IMG/VR virus record: IMGVR_UViG_3300009285_001669
Coordinates: 1-25,371 of that record
Source of the DNA: a virus
DNA: 25,371 nt
Reading direction: 5' to 3' (one strand)
Under the pieces are notes generated by a model. The model was not told where the DNA came from, made no database searches, and was given only the letters and a program-made list of their open reading frames with translations. A program made the translations under genes and the position numbers. Shown here in pieces: positions 1-8,990 of the stretch; positions within the stretch are counted from its first letter, which is position 1; each line of letters opens with the position of its first letter.

Positions 1-340
1 CTCTAATTCTAGAAGCCTCGTCGAGACTCAAATCGAGACCTAATCCCGTCGCCTGGGCTACGATTTTGTTTGCAATGTTGGACAATTGTTCGGACAAGAA
101 AGACAATGCTCCCGCGGGATTCCCGAAACTTTGGATACCGGGTCCATTCGCCCACGCAATTTCTTCTTGTGTAGCCGATCTCCCGACTTTTGATCCAAAA
201 TTTTTATAACTTTGCTCCATGGCATTGTTATATTGATTGGCTATCGCAACATTAACACCCGATTCTGTCGGTTCTTGGCCTTTTAATTGCTTGTTTAAAT
301 ATTGCTGTCGGATGGCATTCGTATCAATGTTATACGGCAT
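1..340 (-). CDS. Partial gene, unknown phage protein (runs off the left edge)
   Basis: The first 113 codons are visible; the 3' end lies outside the window. The ATG at 338-340 is preceded by a clear AAGGAG ribosome site six bases upstream. The protein begins MPYNIDTNAIRQQYLNKQLK and is rich in Asn, Gln and Ser with no signal peptide or membrane segment in the visible part. It follows the tail hub gene by 11 bases in the same direction, so it is probably the next structural, internal or injection protein of the late operon. I do not recognise the family. Position is the only support for a virion role. Confidence 0.8.
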   Translation of the reverse strand, partial: MPYNIDTNAIRQQYLNKQLKGQEPTESGVNVAIANQYNNAMEQSYKNFGSKVGRSATQEEIAWANGPGIQSFGNPAGALSFLSEQLSNIANKIVAQATGLGLDLSLDEASRIR

Positions 341-351
341 TTAAATCTCCT

Positions 352-2670
352 TTACGGTAAAACTCGCCACGGCCTTGGCCGATAGTCATATTTGAAACCA
401 TAAACTTCAAATGGGGAGTCCCCATCATCATTACCAAACATAAAATTTATGAATGTTCCAAACCTTCCATGTTTAACGTTTGCGTTAATACGGTGAAAAG
501 AATTACCGTCAATGTCGGTTAGGGAAAAGTTGCTCGTAACAACTGATGACGTATTGATTGTGTATGTCAGATCAAGATTTGACCCGGACTGTGTTTTGGC
601 GAGAAAACTGTAGGCTAAGAAGTCTTTTTCAACGTAAGGGTCGTTCCCAATATAGTCTTTTGATTTCCAATATGCTGTAATGGCTGATCCGTTATCGGTG
701 TTGCCTGACGCCCAGCGATAGACAACTCCGGTAGACACTCCGCCGAAATAAAGACTGTCCCCTATTTTAGCCGCGGCCTCCATGGGAAATGAATATTTTA
801 ACCACGAATCAAAACGAGGATCATACACATAAGAAACATTAGGAACAATGGACGTGCTGTCGGCAACAGACCAAATAATCCTATTATCTTTATCAGATAT
901 TCCCCAAAATTTAGCATTGGTTCCTTCATGCCAATTTACTGTAATATCATTTAACGCTGGTGTCTGTGTACTGGCTGTTCTGTTAAATAAAGCTGTCCAT
1001 GTAACGTAAGCCGCTGTGGATAATGTAGGTACAGAATTGAGCGTTACTGTTTGACTTGAAGTAAATGTTGCGGAATCTGATATTGTAATCGCGCTGTTAG
1101 TGTCGCTGTAAATGGCATATGTAATTGATCCATTATTTAGAGTATTATTGCCATCAAATGTCCCCCATGATACTATCCCCGTTCCTAGATTAAACGTTTC
1201 CGATGTATAAACGGATGATGAATTCGATAAAATAAACGTCAAGTCACTGCTATATCCAGAATCGGTTACAATCCATGAGCCATCTGACTGCCTAAGAAGC
1301 TGTCCGTTCGAATACGGGTTGTTCCGATTTGAATACATTCTACGTTCATTCGATGTCGTGGAAGCGATAGACGATACATGGAGCCAATATGTTGTGTTTG
1401 CCGATAATGATACGGAAGGAGAGAAAGAAAGAAGACGATCCGTAAATGTGCCGCTTATAGAGAGCGTCGCTGTGGATAGTATGGTTGAAGATGGCGAACC
1501 GCTATTGTCTGTCCTTATTGTCCATGTTGAAATACCAGCCGCCGAGTCGTCCGCGCAACATGTAATTCGCCCGTAAGTCAATATAAAATCAGAAGCTGGA
1601 ATAAACGACTGCGCAACATTTGATGACATTCCAACAGTGTTATTGTAAATTTCCTGTGTTATGGTTTTCGTTAAAATAACATCATCGGGTGATGTTGTGC
1701 TGGACAGACTTGCGCCAAACGATCCATTGTCAAATTCTGATTGCGCGGTAACTAACCATGCAAATGATTCTGGTGTGCCGCGAATCCCTGAAACATCTAA
1801 CTTAGACGATATTTTTGTAATTCCGCTACAGTCGTATGAATAAAAATTCTTGTCTTGTCCGAACCAGTAAATATTTCCCAAATTACTCACTACCGCATAT
1901 GGTTGATCTGTCCCGATTCTATTCGAAATGCTTACAGTTGGATTTAGATCGTATTGCGTTTGCGCGGTAACCAGCGAAAGCGAATCCTTAGTAAAAGCCA
2001 ACAAACCGCCGCATGCGTCTTTTATAGCTGTCACTGCACGCCCGGGCAATCCGATGTCTTCGGTAAAGGGATCAGTATCCTCAGTTCCTGTGGTAAAATT
2101 CGTAAAATCCCCTGTCTCGGAAAAATGAATTCTATTGGGATTTGCCGAAGTGCCGGAAATGGCCAGCCTGGTAGGTAAAACTTCGATCTGGTTCCCTTTC
2201 GGCAAGGATGGATAATAAGTTAAAGTGGTTCCGTTATAGCTGGCAATCTCATCTCTATTATTCGTAGCCCTCCATGCGGATCCATTAGAATCGGTCCAAT
2301 CGTAATACGATCCTGCCGTGTCAGTACTAATAAACGCCGCCGAATAGGCCCCCGATTCGACGCTTTCGTAACATTTGATGTCATTGCAATTAACAAGCGT
2401 GTCTGTACTATTCGCATCTCGAAAATAGTATCCCCCCCTAACTCCATGAGTGGAAACGCCAATTGTTCTAAATTGAAAATATCCCGCTCGTTTCTTTATC
2501 CCTAATCCACCAGCAGTGATGTCCACGTTCAACAAGTCCTGAGCTTCGTTGTCCCCAATAAGAACCGAAGCGTCAGAATTGTAGAGTCCGCGCATCTGGC
2601 TAACCGATTGAACGTCGGCTTTAATAGCAGACGGCGTTATTAAAAGAAGGAATGCGAGTAGCTTTTTCAT
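352..2670 (-). CDS. P22 gp10-like tail hub/stopper protein with a carbohydrate-binding-like insertion and a signal peptide
   Basis: About 772 aa. The reading frame is open back to 2706, but I chose the ATG at 2670 because it overlaps the stop of the upstream adaptor gene as ATGA. From about residue 26 (MRGLYNSDASVLIG) it looks like the podovirus tail hub family: a start with an AQDLLNVDIT segment, then RLAISGTSANPNRIHFSETG and a later VYDPRFDSWLKYSFP repeat typical of beta-propeller hubs. Residues of roughly 353-440 resemble a choice-of-anchor R type beta-sandwich (QSFIPASDF, TIRTDNSGSPS, LSANTTYWLHVSS), followed by a second beta-rich insert. The first 18 residues (MKKLLAFLLLITPSAIKA) look like a Sec signal peptide ending in a plausible cleavage site, which is odd for a hub assembled in the cytoplasm. 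Confidence 0.75.
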   Translation of the reverse strand: MKKLLAFLLLITPSAIKADVQSVSQMRGLYNSDASVLIGDNEAQDLLNVDITAGGLGIKKRAGYFQFRTIGVSTHGVRGGYYFRDANSTDTLVNCNDIKCYESVESGAYSAAFISTDTAGSYYDWTDSNGSAWRATNNRDEIASYNGTTLTYYPSLPKGNQIEVLPTRLAISGTSANPNRIHFSETGDFTNFTTGTEDTDPFTEDIGLPGRAVTAIKDACGGLLAFTKDSLSLVTAQTQYDLNPTVSISNRIGTDQPYAVVSNLGNIYWFGQDKNFYSYDCSGITKISSKLDVSGIRGTPESFAWLVTAQSEFDNGSFGASLSSTTSPDDVILTKTITQEIYNNTVGMSSNVAQSFIPASDFILTYGRITCCADDSAAGISTWTIRTDNSGSPSSTILSTATLSISGTFTDRLLSFSPSVSLSANTTYWLHVSSIASTTSNERRMYSNRNNPYSNGQLLRQSDGSWIVTDSGYSSDLTFILSNSSSVYTSETFNLGTGIVSWGTFDGNNTLNNGSITYAIYSDTNSAITISDSATFTSSQTVTLNSVPTLSTAAYVTWTALFNRTASTQTPALNDITVNWHEGTNAKFWGISDKDNRIIWSVADSTSIVPNVSYVYDPRFDSWLKYSFPMEAAAKIGDSLYFGGVSTGVVYRWASGNTDNGSAITAYWKSKDYIGNDPYVEKDFLAYSFLAKTQSGSNLDLTYTINTSSVVTSNFSLTDIDGNSFHRINANVKHGRFGTFINFMFGNDDGDSPFEVYGFKYDYRPRPWRVLP

Positions 2671-3344
2671 ATATTTTTGTGATACCGTCCACCTTTTAAG
2701 CGCCACCCCTCGGATTGTTCCATGTGTTTGAACGTCTCAATACAATGAGAGACTTCGTCCGAATATCTCTTGGCGTAAGCTCCTACTCTGGCGGAATTCT
2801 CTCTCGACGGGTCCGTAACCATAAGCTCTTTGGCGGCGAAATAGGCTAGGGCGTTGTGATATGGGACTAATAGAGTATGTCCGTCCAGCGGGACGGAACT
2901 ATCGGTAGACAATGTCGGGGGTATCTTTACATATTCAATAGCTACATTCGCCCCGGCGTCGGCGCCCGTGGGGATTGGATAGAGTCCGTATTTCTTGTTA
3001 TTGGGGTCTAGGTCAACGTAGTAATAGAGAGGAGTACCGGAGTCGTCGTCCCATCGTTCCGTAGTGTAGAAATCGAGGTCGGCCTTGGATATCCTCCGTA
3101 ATTCGACGCCTTTGTGGGCGACTCTGACGATATCCATAACGTCCGAAGGTAACGCATATTCCTGCGTCCCGTCCACGCTGGTGTCTGTTGTGGAGTCCCG
3201 GAGAACCCTGGTATCTAATACAAATCGTTCTTGCGCTTCTTGGAGCTTATCTTGTATCTGTGTAGTGGTAAATTCTTGGTTTGAAATGTCATGCAACAGA
3301 AAGCTGACGAGTGTCGTCAGTGAAACCCGCGTTTGGCTCGGCAT
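2667..3344 (-). CDS. Head-tail adaptor (connector) protein
   Basis: 225 aa, the usual size for podovirus adaptors of the P22 gp4/SU10 type. The N-terminal part is helical (TTLVSFLLHDISNQEFTTTQIQDKL), then comes the family-like pattern of a short beta segment GTQEYALPSDVMDIVRVAHKG with SGTPLYYYVD and YGLYPIP, and a C-terminal helix DEVSHCIETFKHME. It would bind under the portal ring and link it to the hub encoded next. Its stop overlaps the hub start by four bases (ATGA). Its own start lies 56 bases inside the 3' end of the upstream glycosyltransferase gene. The adaptor call rests on fold pattern, length and position between portal/capsid genes and hub. Confidence 0.7.
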   Translation of the reverse strand: MPSQTRVSLTTLVSFLLHDISNQEFTTTQIQDKLQEAQERFVLDTRVLRDSTTDTSVDGTQEYALPSDVMDIVRVAHKGVELRRISKADLDFYTTERWDDDSGTPLYYYVDLDPNNKKYGLYPIPTGADAGANVAIEYVKIPPTLSTDSSVPLDGHTLLVPYHNALAYFAAKELMVTDPSRENSARVGAYAKRYSDEVSHCIETFKHMEQSEGWRLKGGRYHKNI

Positions 3345-4488
3345 TTGTGATTTCCTCGATTGTGCGCAAGTATTTTTCGGCTTGCTTTCGAGGGGTCCAG
3401 TTCTCTCGAACCTCGTTCAATGCACTCTTTCCAATGCTTGCCCGTAGTTGCGGGTCATTGATTAAGCGTGTCAACTGGCTTACCCATTCATCAGGACTAT
3501 CCGCAAACAGTCCCGTTTTGCCGTCAACTATGCTCAGTTTGAAATTCTCTACTGGGGATGCTACTGTCGGAATTCCCATGGCGGAATATTCCAACCACCT
3601 TAAATTGCTTTTTGCTCGGTTAAAGGTATTGTCTAACAACGGCGCTATTCCGATGTCGAACCCTTCCTTAGATACCCACTCCGGGTATTTGTCGATGGAC
3701 GTAAATTTGTGCGACCACTGAACCATTGGTAGGCCACCACACCGGGGGCACGGATCTCCTTTATGGTAACGGGGGTCGTTGGTATCGAGCCACGAACAAT
3801 CGGGCGTATGCTTAAAGAATTCGGGGCATCCGTGAAGGATTTTGAATCTGACGTGCTTGTTTTGTGAGCAGACATCTTGAACAACGTTTTTAATAAGTGC
3901 CAGGTCTTTTTCATGCGTCGCACCTCCCACCCATCCTATATTTATCCTCCGGCGGCGAGGGGGAGGGCTACGCCGCCAGAGGGAAGAGTCGATGGTGTTC
4001 TCTACCACCCGAATGTTTTGGTGGTATTTTTCTAGGCGTTTCTTCAAAAATGGTGTTGAAACTATGATACCGTCGCATCCCTTGATCTGCCGGAGTAGAA
4101 TTTCCGACAAAGGACTCCCCGGATAGTATGCCTGAGACCCAACGTTATAACCTGGGACATCAAACACGATATCGTCCAACTCCAATAAGAACGGCTTGCC
4201 AGAGTGTTTCAGGCGCATTTCCTCGTAGAATTTCAAGGCGGACGGCGTATGAACGGCCATCCAAACGACTACGTCGCCCCATTCGCAAGCCATGTCCAAG
4301 TCTTTTCGTATCGCCCATCCGATTTCGGGATTGTCAATCTCCCACTCAAAATCGGGGCGCTTAAATTGATCGTGCTTATACCAGAGAAGTGCTGCTTTGT
4401 GCCCCATCTTCCGCATTTCCATGGCAGGAGCCCACATTCGGTAATACGCAACACCCGCTACCTCCGTGACAACGAAACTTATTTTCAA
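3289..4488 (-). CDS. GT-B fold glycosyltransferase with a Cys-pair insertion
   Basis: 399 aa. The second Rossmann domain is clear: GWVGGATHEKDL at about 185-196 and FDIGIAPLLDNTFNRAKSN at 277-295 followed by LEYSAMGIPTVAS, the nucleotide-sugar site of GT4/GT1-like enzymes, and a C-terminal NDPQLRASIGKSALNEV helix. The N-terminal acceptor domain contains LLELDDIVFD at 101-110. Between the two halves of the donor domain, around residues 221-252, there is an unusual segment with C221, C231 and a CPRCGG motif (C247, C250) that could hold a metal ion. It overlaps the next glycosyltransferase start by four bases. Donor and acceptor cannot be told from sequence. The family is sure, the substrate unknown. 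Confidence 0.9.
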   Translation of the reverse strand: MKISFVVTEVAGVAYYRMWAPAMEMRKMGHKAALLWYKHDQFKRPDFEWEIDNPEIGWAIRKDLDMACEWGDVVVWMAVHTPSALKFYEEMRLKHSGKPFLLELDDIVFDVPGYNVGSQAYYPGSPLSEILLRQIKGCDGIIVSTPFLKKRLEKYHQNIRVVENTIDSSLWRRSPPPRRRRINIGWVGGATHEKDLALIKNVVQDVCSQNKHVRFKILHGCPEFFKHTPDCSWLDTNDPRYHKGDPCPRCGGLPMVQWSHKFTSIDKYPEWVSKEGFDIGIAPLLDNTFNRAKSNLRWLEYSAMGIPTVASPVENFKLSIVDGKTGLFADSPDEWVSQLTRLINDPQLRASIGKSALNEVRENWTPRKQAEKYLRTIEEITNAEPNAGFTDDTRQLSVA

Positions 4489-5171
4489 ATGACGCTCTTC
4501 TTCAATGCCAGGATAGTTTCCTCATCCCGCTTTTTGGGGATGTAGCGGTAGTAAACGAGAGGTGCGTTAATCAAGCCATACTTGAATCCGGCCCTGTGTA
4601 ATTCCAACTGAAGACGCCAATCGTCGATTCCGTGCTTTGAAAAATCCCCGTTTACATACTGGACCTTCTCGAAAACCTTCTTTCTAAAAGCCATCGTTGA
4701 ATGGCCTATGTGGAAGAAAAGACCAGAACTGTTAAGCATCCTTTGGTAGTTGAACGGCTCGGCCTTAACTTCCCCCTGAACCTGGTTAATCGGATCGAGA
4801 ACCCAGAACCCGCCATAGACAACATCCACATCAGGATTTGCATCAAGGAATTGAGTTGTCTTTTTTACCCTATTCAGGTTCGGGATATCGTCGGCATCAT
4901 TTGTTAGGATGATGTCCGACTGTGCCGCATTAATCCCCGCATTTCTTGCGGAGCTTCTACCCTTATTCTCCGCAAAATATATGGGTACAATGCGCTTGTC
5001 ATTCTTTGCGAAATACTCAATGACCTTCTTTGTGGAGTCCGTTGAGCAGTCGTCAACAACGACAATCTCTATTTTCTTGACCGTCTGCCTTTGGCAAGCG
5101 TCCAGAGTTTCAGCCAACCATGCCGCGCCGTTGTAAACGGGTATGACGAAGGAAGCCGCTTTCCTAGGCAT
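4485..5171 (-). CDS. Family 2 glycosyltransferase
   Basis: 228 aa from the ATG at 5171, chosen over the upstream in-frame starts because GGAGG lies six bases before it and it overlaps the previous stop by eight bases. The GT-A fold is plain: FVIPVYNGAAWLAETLDAC at the N terminus, VVVDDCSTDST at 37-47, ENKGRSSARNAGI at 68-80, and a metal-binding DXD motif in TNDADDIP (D92, D94). A downstream GIDDWRLQLEL supplies the usual ED/DD acceptor-side motif. It should add a sugar from a nucleotide-sugar donor in the cytoplasm. It sits in a run of three glycosyltransferases and a carbamoyltransferase, so it is probably part of one glycan pathway. Slightly shorter than many GT2 enzymes but apparently complete. 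Confidence 0.92.
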   Translation of the reverse strand: MPRKAASFVIPVYNGAAWLAETLDACQRQTVKKIEIVVVDDCSTDSTKKVIEYFAKNDKRIVPIYFAENKGRSSARNAGINAAQSDIILTNDADDIPNLNRVKKTTQFLDANPDVDVVYGGFWVLDPINQVQGEVKAEPFNYQRMLNSSGLFFHIGHSTMAFRKKVFEKVQYVNGDFSKHGIDDWRLQLELHRAGFKYGLINAPLVYYRYIPKKRDEETILALKKSVI

Positions 5172-6675
5172 TGACAACCTCCAACACCGGGGAAATGCGT
5201 GAAAGAATCGCATCCCTGAACCTCTCGGGGGACATGACATCCTTATAGTAGTCCTGTGCCTCTTTGTTGAACGTCGGATTGGCTTGAATCTCTCGGATTT
5301 TCGCTATGACGTTTTCCTTGAAAGCTACCGGATCGGCGGGGTCAATATACCCCGAATACGGCTCTTGGACGTTGGATATCATATGCCGCCCAAGAATCAA
5401 GGCGTTCCGTGCAGCCGTGACGAATCTGCCGTCCTTCAAGAAGTACAGGACAACCGTGTAGTCGCTGAACGGGAAAGCCTTCTTGTCTTGGAACTTGTCA
5501 AAGTCAACGTCCGGCATGGCTCGAATGATGGAGTCAACGATAGGCTCATATTCCTTGTCCGAGAATGCCAATACCTTGAAGTCCTTGGGGATGTCCGTTA
5601 GCAGTTCCCCCTTGGCTACTGGGAGAGTCAAGATGTCCGTCTTGATTCCCAAATCTTCCAGGGTGTTCTTGGTTTTCACGTCGGGGCAATAATTGGCGGA
5701 TATCTTGCCGTTAATTCCCTCGATCAATGCCTTGGTTTGCATAAACGGACCGTTGGCAAGCATGTCGGCATCTAACCCCATCCAATAGATTATTTTCTTG
5801 GATTCCTTCCCTGACGCATTGGCAAAGAACAACGCCGTTTCCATTTCCATCGGATTAAACCCGAATATCAGGCAAGCCTTATACTCATGAGTAATCCAGA
5901 ATGGCCCGTTGAAGTAGTCTGCGTCCAGAATTTGAGCCACGTTTACGGCTTCTTGTTTCATAATGTCGCCGTAGACGAGGATGTCCGCCTTGGCGTCTCC
6001 GTGTTTCTCCCGAACCTTATTGATTCGTTCCACGGCTTTTTCGCGGGCAGAAACACCTGAGATTGAATCCTGATCTGGAAATTCAGTTTCAAAACCGGCG
6101 GAGACGGCATTTGTTCCACATGGAACATATAGACCTTTTGCCCCGGAGTCCACCATACGCCTGAAATAGTCCCAGTCCTGTAACCCTTCCAAGTTTTCAT
6201 CCCATTCCAAGACTTTGTCCCGGCGAATAGGAGACATGGAGCAGATATAATTGTATTTCTTCAACAGCCAAGGATTCAGCGGTTCGGACGCATATCCGGG
6301 AATTTGTGGATCAGTCCACTTATACCCGGAATAAAGAAAGTCGGGATACGGTTTGTCCCTGAAATACTCCAACCATGTCTTTGCCATCTCCGGCATTGCG
6401 TAACAATCCGCGTCCCAAAAGCAGACGATTTCGCCCGTCGATTCCTTGAACCCTGTGTTCCTTGCCTTACATGCGCCGCCGTGGTCGCCGACCACCTTTT
6501 TCACCCGTTTGTCTTTCTTGGCGAAAGCCTCTACTTCGGCTTCTAAAGTCGCGTCTGGGCCGTCGAACGACGCGACGACCTCAATGTCCGTGTAGGACAT
6601 ATCCAACAGAGATTCGATGCACCGCTTCAATTGCTCCAGCGGCTTTTTATATATCGGCAAAACAAACGAGATCAT
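5164..6675 (-). CDS. Two-domain glycosyltransferase: N-terminal GT2 plus C-terminal second domain
   Basis: 503 aa with AGGGGAG five bases before the ATG. Residues 1-210 form a GT2 domain: ISFVLPIYKKPLEQLKRCIE, VVASFDGPDATLE, GGACKARNTGF at 66-76, DXD in CFWDADCYA (D88, D90) and the acceptor motif LQDWDYFRR. Residues of about 225-503 are a second alpha/beta domain beginning ADILVYGDI and ending with a segment resembling the donor half of GT-B enzymes (FPFSDYTVVLYFLKDGRFVTAARNALILGRH and a final helix). The gene starts one base after the carbamoyltransferase stop, so the two are translated together. Two catalytic halves suggest it makes two successive linkages, but the second half could be non-catalytic. 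Confidence 0.88.
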   Translation of the reverse strand: MISFVLPIYKKPLEQLKRCIESLLDMSYTDIEVVASFDGPDATLEAEVEAFAKKDKRVKKVVGDHGGACKARNTGFKESTGEIVCFWDADCYAMPEMAKTWLEYFRDKPYPDFLYSGYKWTDPQIPGYASEPLNPWLLKKYNYICSMSPIRRDKVLEWDENLEGLQDWDYFRRMVDSGAKGLYVPCGTNAVSAGFETEFPDQDSISGVSAREKAVERINKVREKHGDAKADILVYGDIMKQEAVNVAQILDADYFNGPFWITHEYKACLIFGFNPMEMETALFFANASGKESKKIIYWMGLDADMLANGPFMQTKALIEGINGKISANYCPDVKTKNTLEDLGIKTDILTLPVAKGELLTDIPKDFKVLAFSDKEYEPIVDSIIRAMPDVDFDKFQDKKAFPFSDYTVVLYFLKDGRFVTAARNALILGRHMISNVQEPYSGYIDPADPVAFKENVIAKIREIQANPTFNKEAQDYYKDVMSPERFRDAILSRISPVLEVVNA

Positions 6676-6676
6676 G

Positions 6677-8311
6677 CTATCTCCCCTTTTCTAAGACGAA
6701 ATTACCCAAAACCATGATGTCCATCCCTACCCCGGCGAAGCAGCGCAAAGCCTCTTCGGGTGTTCGGATGATAGGCTCGCCCATGATGTTCAAAGACGTA
6801 TTCAACAATACGGGATGTCCTGTTAACTTCCCGAACTGGGTCAACAACTCATGGAACTTCGGGTTTTCTTCTTTACGAAGAATCTGAGGCCGAGCCGTGT
6901 TGTCAACGTGTGTCACGGCTGGTATGTGTGTATTCTTTACATTGCAAGCGGTAATCATAAATTCGCCACCGCCATCGAAATAGGCGGACGCCGCCTCCGA
7001 TATCACGGACGGACAGAATGGCCGGAAAGACTCCCGAAACTTAACGTCCCGATTGATAATGTCCTTATTGCAAGCCTTTAAAGGAGACATCAAAATTGAT
7101 CTATTCCCTAGCGCCCTCGGACCGGCTTCCATCGCCCCCTGGAACCATCCCACGATTTTGTTATCAAGTAGTTGCCGAGCCACATAGTCACTTTCATACG
7201 GCTTGTGTGCGAGTTTGTTCCTTTCAAGGATCGTTTTGATTTGGTCGTCCGCATATTCCGGCCCCCAATAAAGATTTCCTACCCTGATCGGTTCATACGG
7301 CTTATCGGTCGTTTTCCAATATTCCCGAAGCGCCGCGCCTATTGGAATTCCAGAATCGCCCGCCAGAGGGAAAGCCCAATAGTTCTCCCCATATTTCTCA
7401 GCCAAAAGCTGGTTGACTTTGACATTCAAAAACACACCCCCAGAGGTGCAAATCCTATCGGAATTCGTCTTTCTCACCCATTCATCGACAAGATTGACCA
7501 CCTCTTTTTCAAGGAGACGTTGCGCCGCCGCCGCTAAATTTTCGCGCCCGTATTTCAACATCAATTCTTGATAGTATCTGGCGGACTCCATTGAATAGTA
7601 TGTCCTTCCGCTGTTCTGGTAGTATCCGACCCTGCCAGCATCGTAGAGTTTGACCCTCATCAACTCTTCGGGAATAGCGTCAGGATCGCCGTAGGGGGCA
7701 AGCCCCATAGTCTTTCCCTCGTCACAACAAATTCGCCATCCCAACGCCTCTGTCACCGCCGAATAAAACCAACCCAAAGACTCAATTTTCTTGGCAGGAA
7801 ACTTCTTTAACTCAAATGCCCCGTCGTTCTTCCTGGTGTATTCCCCATCGACTGTTTTTATATAGATCGCCTTGAGGTCTTTCCCTTCGGCCAGATAGGT
7901 CGACACCGTCGTATTGCCGCCTATTCCATCAGCAACAACAACCAGAGACTTATCAAAGCCAGAAGTATAATAAGCACTGGCAGCATGGCACTCATGATGC
8001 TCATATTGCGATATGCGATTTATGTCGTAACATTTGTCCAACAACCAGAGAGGAAACCCTTCCAGTTTCGACGCTTTCGTGAGCGCATCCAAGTGAACCT
8101 TTACTATGCCGTGAGTCGCGTTTTCCGTAGCCAACTTGTCAATTTCGGACATCTTGTTGTCGCCCAAACAGTAAGACAGCGATTCATGCGGTCCGCAAAG
8201 TCCGACTTTGATACGGTTAAACCTTTCCTCGGCGACATAGCGCACGATACGCCCATCTTCGACTAGGCAGGCTGCTGAATCGTGGCCTATGACTACGCCG
8301 AGTATTTTCAT
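6677..8311 (-). CDS. NodU/TobZ-family O-carbamoyltransferase
   Basis: 544 aa, the full length of the family. It uses carbamoyl phosphate and ATP to transfer a carbamoyl group, usually to a sugar hydroxyl. The Kae1-like N-terminal domain carries GVVIGHDSAACLVEDG at the start, the metal-binding HHECHA at 105-110, ADGIGGN at 127-133, EGKTMGLAPYG at 198-208 and CTSGGVFLNVKVNQ at 288-301. The YrdC-like C-terminal domain carries WFQGAMEAGPRALGNRS at 389-405, the signature of this family. All key residues appear present. Its start shares one base with the previous stop (TAATG), and glycosyltransferases follow directly, so a phage-made glycan is the likely acceptor. NodU acts on Nod factors and TobZ on aminoglycosides; here the target is unknown. 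Confidence 0.95.
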   Translation of the reverse strand: MKILGVVIGHDSAACLVEDGRIVRYVAEERFNRIKVGLCGPHESLSYCLGDNKMSEIDKLATENATHGIVKVHLDALTKASKLEGFPLWLLDKCYDINRISQYEHHECHAASAYYTSGFDKSLVVVADGIGGNTTVSTYLAEGKDLKAIYIKTVDGEYTRKNDGAFELKKFPAKKIESLGWFYSAVTEALGWRICCDEGKTMGLAPYGDPDAIPEELMRVKLYDAGRVGYYQNSGRTYYSMESARYYQELMLKYGRENLAAAAQRLLEKEVVNLVDEWVRKTNSDRICTSGGVFLNVKVNQLLAEKYGENYWAFPLAGDSGIPIGAALREYWKTTDKPYEPIRVGNLYWGPEYADDQIKTILERNKLAHKPYESDYVARQLLDNKIVGWFQGAMEAGPRALGNRSILMSPLKACNKDIINRDVKFRESFRPFCPSVISEAASAYFDGGGEFMITACNVKNTHIPAVTHVDNTARPQILRKEENPKFHELLTQFGKLTGHPVLLNTSLNIMGEPIIRTPEEALRCFAGVGMDIMVLGNFVLEKGR

Positions 8312-8577
8312 TAGCTATACGAAACCGTTGCGCGGTCGTCCCATGCCACGTCAAAGGCATACGTCGATCCCGTGTAATAACCATTTGAATCGTAGTTGTA
8401 TTTCCTAATCCACCATTTCGCGTCCGATGTTGCAGACCCCCTCGGCGCAAGCGCCGCATAAAGCATCTGCCCTGCTGCGTTAAACTCCACTTTGTCCGGG
8501 GGAATATCCGGAACATATCCTTGCCCCTTATTCAGGGGACCAACCATGATCGACAGATAAAGGTCTGTGAGATTCAT
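8311..8577 (-). CDS. Small phage protein, unknown function
   Basis: 88 aa. It begins MNLTDLYLSIMVGPLNKGQG and has a Tyr/Trp-rich C-terminal half (KWWIRKYNYDSNGYYTG) that looks like a beta-rich fold. It overlaps the upstream membrane protein gene by four bases (ATGA) and the downstream carbamoyltransferase by one (TAATG), so it is a coupled member of the late operon. No signal peptide, no membrane segment and no motif that I recognise. Coding status is well supported by coupling at both ends. A small virion or tail accessory protein is only a guess. Confidence 0.75.
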   Translation of the reverse strand: MNLTDLYLSIMVGPLNKGQGYVPDIPPDKVEFNAAGQMLYAALAPRGSATSDAKWWIRKYNYDSNGYYTGSTYAFDVAWDDRATVSYS

Positions 8578-8957
8578 CTAATTATCATCGTCTGCGTTTT
8601 GGCCGTCATCAGCTTCGTCCATCCTCGGCCAATCGCATAAAAACTCACAGCAAGCCCCATAAACAAGTAAGCATTGAAGTCCGATATCCATCCGGCCTCC
8701 GAAGCAATCAAATTCCATAGCAACTGAGCACCCACAGCCTGCAACTCGGCCGAACCTTCCCTTTTGATTTCTCTGTTCCCAGGCGTCCCGCGACTGACCT
8801 TTGCGAGCACGCGCGAGAACAAAAGCCCGTTAAAGATGACCGCCAACAGTTTGGAAACCTCGAGAGCATTAAGCCCACCAGTGCAAAATTTAACGATAAC
8901 GCCGACCCCCAAAATCAGCGCCAAAATGTATTCTTTGGTTTTATGAGACCGTTTCAT
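8574..8957 (-). CDS. Small membrane protein, possible holin
   Basis: 127 aa with GAGGAG six bases before its ATG. The sequence has a hydrophobic segment at about 10-28 (YILALILGVGVIVKFCTGGL), a second moderately hydrophobic stretch at about 33-50, a charged middle (NREIKREGS) and a last membrane segment at about 96-112 (AYLFMGLAVSFYAIGRGW). Size, basic N terminus, membrane segments and location among tail genes would fit a holin or another late membrane protein, but no endolysin gene is visible beside it. The holin idea is therefore weak. The membrane call is good. Confidence 0.75.
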   Translation of the reverse strand: MKRSHKTKEYILALILGVGVIVKFCTGGLNALEVSKLLAVIFNGLLFSRVLAKVSRGTPGNREIKREGSAELQAVGAQLLWNLIASEAGWISDFNAYLFMGLAVSFYAIGRGWTKLMTAKTQTMIIR

Positions 8958-8990
8958 TTTGTTCTCCTCGCTTAAAATCGAATATCGCGT

